Assembly (NCBI GenBank): GCA_002482885.1
Contig: DLGW01000001.1
Location: 1 to 38,985, forward strand
Direction: 5' to 3'
DNA: 38,985 nt
DNA from: Flavobacteriaceae bacterium UBA7684
GTDB lineage: Bacteria; Bacteroidota; Bacteroidia; Flavobacteriales; Flavobacteriaceae
Shown here: positions 33,016 through 38,985 of the stretch, piece after piece
Layout of the letters: every line of letters begins with the position of its first letter
How positions within the stretch are numbered: the first letter of the stretch is position 1
Notes under the pieces: model-generated
The model's database searches: none
What the model saw: only the letters and a program-made list of their open reading frames with translations
What the model was told of the DNA's origin: nothing
Position numbers and translations under genes: made by a program

Positions 33016-34485
33016 ATGAATATAGTAACCCATCAGTCGATTAAAAACACCATAGCCACTTATTTAGGGTTTGTAATAGGGGCAATCAATACCTTGTTTT
33101 TATACACTTATATTTTAGGAGATACCTATTATGGATTGGTGGGGTTTATTCTTTCGGCATCCAATATCATCATGCCTTTAATGGCCTTTGGTACCCACAA
33201 CAGTTTGGTTAAATTTTACGCGACTTATCCGACCCAGCAGGCTAAGGCTGAATTTTTAACTTATTTACTGTTTTTACCGTTGCTATTTATCGTGCCTTTT
33301 TCTGTAGTAGGTTATGTGTATTATCAAGAAATAGGGCAGTTGCTTTCGCAAGAAAATCCAATCATTGCTCAATATTTATGGGTAGTGCCGTTGGTGGGTT
33401 TGTGTATGGGCTACTTTGAAATTTTTTACGCTTGGGTAAAAGTGCATTTAAAATCTGTTTTTGGTAGTTTTTTACGAGAAGTGGTGTTGCGTTTATTGGT
33501 GTCTTTATTTCTAATCTTAACGTATCAACAAATCATTACCCCCGAACAATTTATATACGCTTTGGTCTTGATTTATTTTACTACTATGGTTTCCATGAAG
33601 TGGTATGCCTACCGAGTGCAAATGCCTGCTTTTACCTTTAAATTGCCTAGTAATTACAAAGCGGTTTTGGAATATAGTTTATACATTATTTTATCAGGAA
33701 GTATTGCGATGTTGCTGTTGGATATTGATAAATTCATGATTGCCCAATATGTGAAAATTGAAAATGTAGCCTATTATTCCGTAGCGATATTTATCAGTTT
33801 AGTGATTGCCGTTCCTGGGCGCGCTATGCATCAAATTACGTATCCGATTACTGCAAAATTAATGGTGGAAAATAAGTATACTGAACTTAATCAATTGTAT
33901 AAAAAAACATCCATTACTTTACAAATCGTAGGAGGATTGGTGTATTTATGGATACTGATTAATCTTAATCAAATTTATTTATTGTTGCCCCAACAATATA
34001 CGGGTGGAATTGCGATTGTTTTTTTTGTAGGCTTGTCCAAGTATTTTGATTTGGTTTTGGGGAATAATAATTCCATCATATTCAATTCTAAATACTATAA
34101 AGCGGTGCTGTTGTTGGGAGTTATGCTTACCATAGTTACGATTACCTTAAATATGATTTTTATTCCTTTATATGGCATTAATGGCGCGGCTATCGCTACC
34201 TTAATCTCCATTACGCTATACAGTTGGGCTAAATTGTACTTTGTGGTTCACAAAATGAATTTATATCCGTTTACTTTAGAAACTTTAAAAGCCTTTGGCT
34301 TGTTAATCGGATTGTTTTTGGCGTTTTACTTTTGGGATTTTCCTTTTCATCCAGTGATTAGTATTGTTTTAAAAACAGCCGTGTTTGTTCCGGTGTATTT
34401 ATACATTCATTACCGATTGAAATTGTCTTTAGAAGTTAATGATTTGATGAATAAGGTTTTTAATCAATTCGTAAAATCTAAATAA
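33016..34485 (+). CDS. Polysaccharide flippase (Wzx/MATE-like)
   Basis: This 489-residue integral membrane protein has about 12-14 hydrophobic helices from the N-terminal LGFVIGAINTLFLYTYIL to the end (VLKTAVFVPVYLYIHYRL). This fits the polysaccharide-biosynthesis/oligosaccharide-flippase family that moves lipid-linked glycans across the inner membrane. Landmarks are SGSIAMLLLDIDKFMIAQYV and YGINGAAIATLISITLYSWA. It overlaps no gene but follows the glycosyltransferase by 3 bases. The next gene is convergent at a 10-base distance, and I see no clear terminator between them. Confidence 0.85.
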   Translation: MNIVTHQSIKNTIATYLGFVIGAINTLFLYTYILGDTYYGLVGFILSASNIIMPLMAFGTHNSLVKFYATYPTQQAKAEFLTYLLFLPLLFIVPFSVVGYVYYQEIGQLLSQENPIIAQYLWVVPLVGLCMGYFEIFYAWVKVHLKSVFGSFLREVVLRLLVSLFLILTYQQIITPEQFIYALVLIYFTTMVSMKWYAYRVQMPAFTFKLPSNYKAVLEYSLYIILSGSIAMLLLDIDKFMIAQYVKIENVAYYSVAIFISLVIAVPGRAMHQITYPITAKLMVENKYTELNQLYKKTSITLQIVGGLVYLWILINLNQIYLLLPQQYTGGIAIVFFVGLSKYFDLVLGNNNSIIFNSKYYKAVLLLGVMLTIVTITLNMIFIPLYGINGAAIATLISITLYSWAKLYFVVHKMNLYPFTLETLKAFGLLIGLFLAFYFWDFPFHPVISIVLKTAVFVPVYLYIHYRLKLSLEVNDLMNKVFNQFVKSK

Positions 34486-34495
34486 TTCCCATATT

Positions 34496-35515
34496 TTATT
34501 TCTGAATCAGTTCTTTAAATCCTTTAGTCGTGTATTGTTTAGTTTGATTATTGACGTCTAAATAAATAATGAGTACTTGTAAGTCTTTGTTTTTTTGTAG
34601 TAGGGCGTGGGTTTTTTCTAAGTCCATTAACATAAAAGCTGTAGCGTAACCATCAGCTTCCATAGCGGTAGGGGCAATTACGGTGGTACTTAAAATATTA
34701 GATATTTTAGGATATCCTGTAATCGGGTTAATGGTGTGCACATATTTTTTACCCGTTTTGGCATCCACTTTAAACTTTCGGTAGTTGCCCGATGTGGCTA
34801 ATCCTAAGTCGCTTAGCTTAACTTTAGCGGCTAATTTTCTTTCATTTACAGGCGATTGGGGATCGTCTATTCCAATGGTCCAAGGTTTGTTTTTTAGGGT
34901 ATTCATTCCGCTGGCGTACACTTCGCCACCAATTTCTACCATAAAATTTTCTATCCCTTTTTGTTTTAACATTTTTGACATTACATCGCTGGTGTAACCT
35001 TGTGCAATGGCATTAAAATCTAAATAAATATTGGGGCAACATTTGGCTAAGGTTTGGTCTTTTAATAAAGAAACTTTTTCAAAGCCGGTAAGTGCTAATA
35101 AACTATCGATTTGTTTTTCGTTAACCGTTAAAGTATCTGTGGCGCCAAATCCCCAAGCTTTTACTAAACTTCCAACAGTTGGGTCGAATAATTTCTCTGA
35201 AGCTTGATATATTTTTTCGGAAGTCTTAAAAACCTCTACAAACATATCATTCACCCGAAGCGTATCTGCTCCCTGATTAATTTTATAGAGTAAAGATTGG
35301 TTGTTGTAGTTGGAAAAAGTCAAATCAATAACTTGTAATACCGAATCAATGGCGGGTTGTAGGTTTTCCTTAGAACTGCTAATGGTTTTAATCGCATAGG
35401 TTGTGCCTTGGGTTTGTCCTAAGTACACTTTTTCTTGCTGGGCGGGTTCACATCCAAAAATCAGTAAACCTAAAAGCAAACCACAATTGATTTTATAAAA
35501 TTTTCTGTAATCCAT
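34496..35515 (-). CDS. apbE: FAD:protein FMN transferase, lipoprotein
   Basis: This 339-residue ApbE protein attaches FMN covalently to threonine or serine residues of target flavoproteins, such as NqrB/NqrC. It has a lipoprotein signal (LGLLIFGCEP, Cys22), so it acts outside the inner membrane. Family landmarks are YLGQTQGTTYAIKTI at the start, LDFNAIAQGYTSD, GGEVYASG, GLATSGNYRKF and MEADGYATAFMLM, which carry the FAD and magnesium sites. The start overlaps the end of the upstream 120-residue gene by 23 bases, showing coupling. It is the last gene of the minus-strand operon. Confidence 0.93.
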   Translation of the reverse strand: MDYRKFYKINCGLLLGLLIFGCEPAQQEKVYLGQTQGTTYAIKTISSSKENLQPAIDSVLQVIDLTFSNYNNQSLLYKINQGADTLRVNDMFVEVFKTSEKIYQASEKLFDPTVGSLVKAWGFGATDTLTVNEKQIDSLLALTGFEKVSLLKDQTLAKCCPNIYLDFNAIAQGYTSDVMSKMLKQKGIENFMVEIGGEVYASGMNTLKNKPWTIGIDDPQSPVNERKLAAKVKLSDLGLATSGNYRKFKVDAKTGKKYVHTINPITGYPKISNILSTTVIAPTAMEADGYATAFMLMDLEKTHALLQKNKDLQVLIIYLDVNNQTKQYTTKGFKELIQK

Positions 35516-35855
35516 GATAGTTAATTAAAAAGTCAGTTTCAGAATCTACGGGTAATTCAGGATTACTGGCATTGGCAATCCCAACTCCAGCGTACATGAT
35601 TCTAGCCTGATGTTTTTGGGCATGGGCTTTAAAAGTTTCCATCCAAATGACATCATAATCATTGGGGTCGTTAGGGTATTCAACGGCTCTAATAATCACA
35701 AAATGTTTTTCGTTTTTTGCATTCACACAAACAAACTGTGGATTGCTCTTTAGTTTGCTGTTAATGGCTAAAAATTCAAAGCCTCTTTGCTCTAAATCTT
35801 TCCCCACGTGGTTCATGGCTAAGTTATGCAATTCTTGCGCGTTTAATGCACTCAT
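35493..35855 (-). CDS. Conserved 120-residue protein, often labelled NqrF but not that
   Basis: This 120-residue soluble protein contains LHNLAMNHVGKDLEQRGFEF, FLAINSKLKSNPQFVCVNAK, HFVIIRAVEYPND, and IMYAGVGIANASNPELPVDS. I recall short Bacteroidota proteins like this being labelled subunit F of the sodium-translocating NADH-quinone reductase. It lacks the ferredoxin cysteines and the FAD/NAD domains of true NqrF, so that label should not be used. The function is unknown. The link with apbE is striking, since ApbE flavinylates Nqr. The ATG directly follows the stop codon of the YkgJ gene. Confidence 0.75.
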   Translation of the reverse strand: MSALNAQELHNLAMNHVGKDLEQRGFEFLAINSKLKSNPQFVCVNAKNEKHFVIIRAVEYPNDPNDYDVIWMETFKAHAQKHQARIMYAGVGIANASNPELPVDSETDFLINYHGLQKIL

Positions 35856-36356
35856 TTATAACGGAAGTTTACTTTTTAATTTTTCTATAATATTAAACAC
35901 CGCAGGGCAAACCGGAATGTTTTTTAAAGTAATATCGCTAATTTGTTGAAACTTTTTGCGATCGGTATGCGGGAATTCTTTACAAGCCTTGGGGCGTATG
36001 TCGTAAATAAAACATTTGTTGTCATCGGCTAAAAAAGGGCAGGGCAGTTGTTGTAAAACGTAATCGTTGTCTTCGTCTATGCGTAGGTATTGTGTGACAA
36101 AATCGGCAGGTTTTTGTCTGAAATTTTTAGCAATACGGTCAATATCGGCGTTTGTAAATAAAGGGCCAGTAGTTTTACAACAATTGGCACAGTTTAAACA
36201 ATCCGTTTTTTTAAATTCCTCATCGTGCAAATCCTGCATGAGGTAGTCTAAATTTTTAGGCGTTTTCTTTTTTAGCTTATCAAAATACTTTTTGTTTTCA
36301 ATATGCTTATCCTTAGCCAGCTTAGGAAGTATGTTTAGTATCTCTTTCAAATTCAA
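35856..36356 (-). CDS. YkgJ-family cysteine-cluster protein
   Basis: This 166-residue protein has the YkgJ (CxCxCC-type) cluster: CLNCANCC at 53-60, then CPFLADDNKCFIYDIRPKAC in the second half, giving seven cysteines in a pattern that suggests a zinc or iron-sulfur centre. The charged N-terminus (LPKLAKDKHIENKKYFDKLK) is helical. The function of the family is not firmly known. It starts on the base after the stop codon of the SRPBCC gene and ends on the base before the next gene's start. Confidence 0.88.
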   Translation of the reverse strand: MNLKEILNILPKLAKDKHIENKKYFDKLKKKTPKNLDYLMQDLHDEEFKKTDCLNCANCCKTTGPLFTNADIDRIAKNFRQKPADFVTQYLRIDEDNDYVLQQLPCPFLADDNKCFIYDIRPKACKEFPHTDRKKFQQISDITLKNIPVCPAVFNIIEKLKSKLPL

Positions 36357-36806
36357 TTAAGCGTCTGGAATATTAGGTTCTACTAATCTTTTTAATTTAT
36401 CTAAGGATTCTTGCCAACCTAAATAGCACATTTCTGTGGGTATCATATCGGGTATTCCTTCTTGTGTGGCAAAAATTTCGGTGCCACATAATACCTTTTT
36501 CAATTCTATGGTAGTAATCATTTCTCCGGGTAAATTGGGGTCGTCAAAGCGGTCGGTATATTTTAATAATTCGTTTGGAATGATTTCTAAATATTCACCT
36601 CCAAAGGAATGACTACTTCCTGTGGTGAAATTAGTAAACGACATTTTATAGGTTCCGCCCACTTTGATTTCCATACTATGAATTTTACAAGTGAATCCAT
36701 AAGGAGGTAACCAAGAAGCCATTGCGTCGGCATCGGTAAAAGCTTTAAAAACTTTTTCAGGACTTGCCATCAATACTCGGTGTAATTTTACGGTGTTGTT
36801 TTTCAT
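36357..36806 (-). CDS. SRPBCC/AHSA1-like protein
   Basis: This 149-residue START-like protein of the Aha1-domain (AHSA1) type has LHRVLMASPEKVFKAFTDAD and WLPPYGFTCKIHSMEIKVGG, followed by YKMSFTNFTTGSSHSFGG and GWQESLDKLKRLVEP. Proteins of this fold bind small hydrophobic ligands in a deep cavity, and the ligand here is unknown. It is the first gene of the four-gene minus-strand operon. The region upstream (from 36807) marks the border between core genes and the cassette-like DNA. Confidence 0.85.
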   Translation of the reverse strand: MKNNTVKLHRVLMASPEKVFKAFTDADAMASWLPPYGFTCKIHSMEIKVGGTYKMSFTNFTTGSSHSFGGEYLEIIPNELLKYTDRFDDPNLPGEMITTIELKKVLCGTEIFATQEGIPDMIPTEMCYLGWQESLDKLKRLVEPNIPDA

Positions 36807-36897
36807 TTTATAAGTGGATTAAATTTTGAGGATTTGTTTTAATTGTATTGTGATTAGTAAGGTGTTGGAGCTAATAACACGAGAAACTGTTTTCTTT

Positions 36898-37098
36898 TCA
36901 CACATAGAACATCACTTTAATCTTTTTTTTCACTTGCTCTTTGTTTGAGACTTGACTGCCATATATGGGCTTCATTTTTATTACATTTCTACTATAATTT
37001 TTTGTGCTCCCAATACCAAGTTCCGTTAAAGATATATTTGGATTCAAATCTTCAACAAATTGCTCGATTGTCTCGGGATATTTTTCAATTAGCAGCAT
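36898..37098 (-). CDS. Small hypothetical gene or remnant, first candidate cassette
   Basis: This is a 66-residue open frame: MLLIEKYPETIEQFVEDLNP, then NISLTELGIGSTKNYSRNVI and a basic C-terminus (KEQVKKKIKVMFYV). I recognise no domain. It begins 13 bases after a partial attC-like motif, as expected of a cassette gene, but it is short enough to be chance or a truncated gene. The 36807-36897 stretch beyond its end holds only AT-rich DNA and a small hairpin, GTGTT/AACAC (36862-36880). Confidence 0.4.
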   Translation of the reverse strand: MLLIEKYPETIEQFVEDLNPNISLTELGIGSTKNYSRNVIKMKPIYGSQVSNKEQVKKKIKVMFYV

Positions 37099-37251
37099 CT
37101 CTTAGTGTGGTATAAACGGGTAGGGGCTTGGCGCAGTAGGGAATTTCGGGCTACAAGCCTATCCACCGACACCGAGGTTTGAGCGTGACATGATGCTTGA
37201 ATTACTACTGAAACTCTTATTACATATAGCTTTTTTTAGCGGTAGTACATT
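37099..37251. other. attC-like intergenic region 3
   Basis: This gap between the acyltransferase and the 66-residue frame contains GGGGCTTGGCGCAGTAGGG (37123-37141), identical over 19 bases to the site at 38936-38954. On the minus strand GGATAGGCTTGTAG pairs imperfectly with CTACTGCGCCAAGCCCCTAC. The expected GTTRRRY core is degenerate here (GTTTATA). It looks like a diverged or partial recombination site. Confidence 0.4.
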
Positions 37252-38280
37252 TTATCCAGATATATATTTCCCTAATGGTAATTTATTCACTCCCCAAATT
37301 ATTAAAGTTGAAATAATAAAACACAAGACACTTGTTATTGGTATTCCAATTATTGGATTAACAAAAGTATAAGTAAATCCTATTTTGCTCAATACAGTCA
37401 ATACCAAAATATGTATTAAATATGTTCCATAGCTGTACTTACTAAAAAAAAGAATAACTTTTGAGTTAAAACTTACAAAGTCCTTGAAAAACAAAAATAT
37501 TCCTACTGAAACAAGTATGACATTTAGACTTAGATAACTATAAAATCCTTCGTAAAAACTACCTTGGTAACTAGTCGCAAAATAAGTTCCAAATATTGTT
37601 ATTAAAATCCCTATAAACGACAATAACACATAAATCACTTTTTTCTTATCATATTTTAAACTTATGTTGTTCAAATAATATCCTAAAATTGGAAATCCAA
37701 TATAGCCTGAAAAATAAGAAATGTTAATAGCTGGTATAAGTTTCCCCACGAACGGCAAATTTATAATAACTGTAAGCAACCAAATACCGAGAAAATATTT
37801 TATTCCGTTTATGTTACTATTGTGTAACCATTTTCCGATAATTGGAAAGAATAAATAAAGTCCAATTATCATATAAATATACCACAGATGGAAACTCGCA
37901 CCACTATTCAGTTTCATAAATATAAACTTTAGAATTTCTATTAAACTCAAATGTTCACCGTGAATAAATTTTTGGAACAAATTTGTCGCAATGTATATTA
38001 TACTCCAAAATAAAAATGGAAACAATATTCTCAGAACTCGTTTTTTTAGGAATTCACCTGTGCTTTGATAGTTTTTAGAAAAAATTAAAGTACCCGAAAT
38101 CATCAAAAATATGGGAACACAAAATCTCACAGAGCTATCATAAATATTTCCTGTCCACCAATCTAAATTTGAGATGCTCCCATACTGGTATAGTATTTCT
38201 GATGCAACGTGTAAAAAGATTACAGCAAATGTTGCCAAAACTCTCAAAGAATTTATAAAATCTAAATTTTCATTTTTCAT
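37252..38280 (-). CDS. Acyltransferase 3 family membrane protein, cassette gene
   Basis: This integral membrane acyltransferase (342 residues from the start at 38280) is of the OatA/NodX type. It opens with MKNENLDFINSLRVLATFAV, the family RxxA motif, then FLHVASEI carrying the conserved His. About ten helices follow, with FCVPIFLMISGTLIFSKNY and SGYIGFPILGYYLNN. These enzymes O-acetylate sugars of surface glycans or peptidoglycan. An in-frame ATG at 38340 adds 20 residues (MCSETRPNAKPETVSGNTIK) that lie within the attC-like palindrome, so I prefer 38280. It is flanked by cassette sites on both sides. Confidence 0.85.
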   Translation of the reverse strand: MKNENLDFINSLRVLATFAVIFLHVASEILYQYGSISNLDWWTGNIYDSSVRFCVPIFLMISGTLIFSKNYQSTGEFLKKRVLRILFPFLFWSIIYIATNLFQKFIHGEHLSLIEILKFIFMKLNSGASFHLWYIYMIIGLYLFFPIIGKWLHNSNINGIKYFLGIWLLTVIINLPFVGKLIPAINISYFSGYIGFPILGYYLNNISLKYDKKKVIYVLLSFIGILITIFGTYFATSYQGSFYEGFYSYLSLNVILVSVGIFLFFKDFVSFNSKVILFFSKYSYGTYLIHILVLTVLSKIGFTYTFVNPIIGIPITSVLCFIISTLIIWGVNKLPLGKYISG

Positions 38281-38294
38281 TTTTATTGTATTGC

Positions 38295-38426
38295 CGCTAA
38301 CGGTTTCGGGCTTTGCGTTCGGGCGGGTTTCGGAGCACAAAGTTTCAATTTATTACTAAAGTTCTTTAGAAGCACAAAGCTCCAAGTTTGCACGTCAGCC
38401 CGCCTGACGCAAAACCCGTGTTAGGT
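38295..38426. repeat. attC-like site 2, long imperfect palindrome
   Basis: About 132 bases between two minus-strand genes fold back on themselves. On the + strand CGCTAACGGTTTCGGGCTTT (38296 onward) is inverted relative to the right end, where AAAACCCGTGTTAGGT finishes at 38426. The outermost AAC (38299-38301) and GTT (38420-38422) form the core pair, and GTTAGGT matches the integron R' consensus GTTRRRY. Inner pairs such as GGAGC with GCTCC continue the stem. The length is within the known attC range. The left core deviates from consensus. Confidence 0.5.
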
Positions 38427-38443
38427 ATAGTAATTTGTGTCTG

Positions 38444-38917
38444 TCATAGTTTTTTAAAATGTGAGAACAAAGGGTCTTTGTGAGCAATTCTGATTTCCTT
38501 TCCATTTTTCATCACTATTACCGCACGTCCAGATAAGTCCGATTGTCTTTGTTCTGAGTCGAGTTTACTCAAGTCAATTCCAGTCGATAAAAATCCAACG
38601 TCCCACCTGTCTTGGCTTTCACTTATACAAAATGCTTTTGGTTGGAGTGTATTGTGTCTGTATTTGAGAATGCTGTCAGCATTGTTTTCGTATTGGTCAA
38701 AAAGTTCGTAGCTCAGTTTTGACTTGTCTGCTGGAATATTTGTGTATCCGTTGTCAATTACAAATTGTTCCGCAAGTTTAATCGCTTGCTCCTTTGTCAA
38801 AGAGTCATTAGTCTGAAATGCCGAAGTCAGTCCCCAAACCAGTCCGATTGAAATAATTGTCAGCGTTGATATTTTCAAAATTCTACTCATTTTTTTCTTC
38901 AGTGGGTCGTCTGTCAT
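38444..38917 (-). CDS. Hypothetical secreted or membrane-anchored protein, cassette gene
   Basis: From the ATG at 38917 this encodes 157 residues. It has a basic start (MTDDPLKKKMSRILK) and a hydrophobic helix (ISTLTIISIGLVWGLTSAF). The soluble part, SLTKEQAIKLAEQFVIDNGY, is followed by LSYELFDQYENNADSILKYR and by SESQDRWDVGFLSTGID and GRAVIVMKNGKEIRIAHKDP. An ATG at 38890 is an alternative. A longer reading to 38971 would use the cassette site as coding sequence and is unlikely. I recognise no family, though short cassette-borne proteins of this shape are common. It is likely anchored at or exported across the inner membrane. Confidence 0.65.
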   Translation of the reverse strand: MTDDPLKKKMSRILKISTLTIISIGLVWGLTSAFQTNDSLTKEQAIKLAEQFVIDNGYTNIPADKSKLSYELFDQYENNADSILKYRHNTLQPKAFCISESQDRWDVGFLSTGIDLSKLDSEQRQSDLSGRAVIVMKNGKEIRIAHKDPLFSHFKKL

Positions 38918-38923
38918 TATTGT

Positions 38924-38985
38924 GCCTAACGGGTTGGGGCTTGGCGCAGTAGGGGAGTTATGAAAACGCAAACTGTCTAGCCGTT
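38924..38985. repeat. attC-like site 1, cut by the window end
   Basis: On the + strand the site begins with GCCTAAC (38924-38930), a full match to the R'' consensus RYYYAAC. It continues GGGTTGGGGCTTGGCGCAG and ends in CCGTT at the last base, where the matching R' GTTRRRY would continue outside. Inside, GGCTTGGC and GTCTAGCC are partly complementary. The 62 visible bases are near the minimum length of known attC sites. The adjacent cassette gene starts 7 bases away. Confidence 0.5.

Noticed and set aside
35493..35855. Annotation as NqrF
   Set aside because: There are no ferredoxin cysteines, no FAD- or NAD-binding domain, and only 120 residues against about 400 for true NqrF.
38281..38340. 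N-terminal extension of the acyltransferase
   Set aside because: These 20 codons overlap the inverted repeat, and the family normally starts right before the first helix, as at 38280.
38918..38971. N-terminal extension of the last cassette gene (MRFHNSPTAPSPNPLG...)
   Set aside because: It translates the attC-like palindrome, and an in-frame ATG at 38917 with a better context follows.
36807..38985. Prophage or transposon as the explanation of the right end
   Set aside because: No transposase, integrase or phage gene is visible, and the repeats lie between genes rather than at the ends of one element.

Overview
The window is a 39 kb chromosomal segment of a member of the Bacteroidota, most likely family Flavobacteriaceae. 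The grounds are the low GC content, intergenic DNA with few Shine-Dalgarno sequences, several starts preceded by the Bacteroidota -7 element TAnnTTTG, lipoproteins and proteins with signal peptides ending in Q/A, and families typical of the phylum (DUF4159, DUF3822, the short AraC regulator with an N-terminal MxCxxC motif, FecA-like TonB receptors). The genus cannot be fixed from the sequence alone.

Layout. (1) 1-4250: a copper or heavy-metal resistance cluster on the + strand: the end of an RND efflux adaptor, an AraC regulator with a metal-binding-like N-terminus, a secreted HMA-like protein, and a CopA P-type ATPase. (2) 4331-6223: pyrD and HMG-CoA lyase, end to end. (3) 6228-8700: a FecA-like TonB receptor whose promoter is flanked by two operator-like palindromes, with a possible receptor-tail remnant after it. 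(4) 8701-12932: an S41 peptidase lipoprotein, a lipoprotein with two CBM21-like domains, two copies of a stem-loop element each joined to a terminator, a DUF4159 protein, a tiny HEXXH membrane protein and a Cys/Lys-rich secreted protein. (5) 13075-20817: ClpC, thioredoxin, an LpxH-like phosphoesterase, a palindromic intergenic repeat, a VTT/DedA-like membrane protein, an SF2 helicase and a semialdehyde dehydrogenase. (6) 20850-24138: tRNA-Met, a small secreted protein, RNase P RNA, and the overlapping rsmD / DUF3822 / membrane-protein operon. (7) 24300-27595: a RecD-like helicase next to a DnaQ-GIY-YIG-UvrC-like nuclease, then a small secreted protein. (8) 27697-31620: a sigma-54-dependent response regulator tail to tail with a hybrid histidine kinase. 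(9) 31735-34485: a glycosyltransferase and a polysaccharide flippase. (10) 34496-36806: a four-gene minus-strand operon with no gaps, ending in ApbE. (11) 36810-38985: a different kind of DNA, in which small minus-strand genes are separated by long imperfect palindromes with GTT/AAC cores. I read these as attC-like sites of an integron-type cassette array without a visible integrase.

Most of the window is ordinary core genome. The parts most worth a second look are the cassette-like array at the right end, the paired stem-loop/terminator elements at 11256-11483, the palindromes around the FecA promoter, the helicase-nuclease pair, and the HMA protein that has lost one metal-binding cysteine. 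I see no CRISPR array, no rRNA, no insertion sequence and no prophage.
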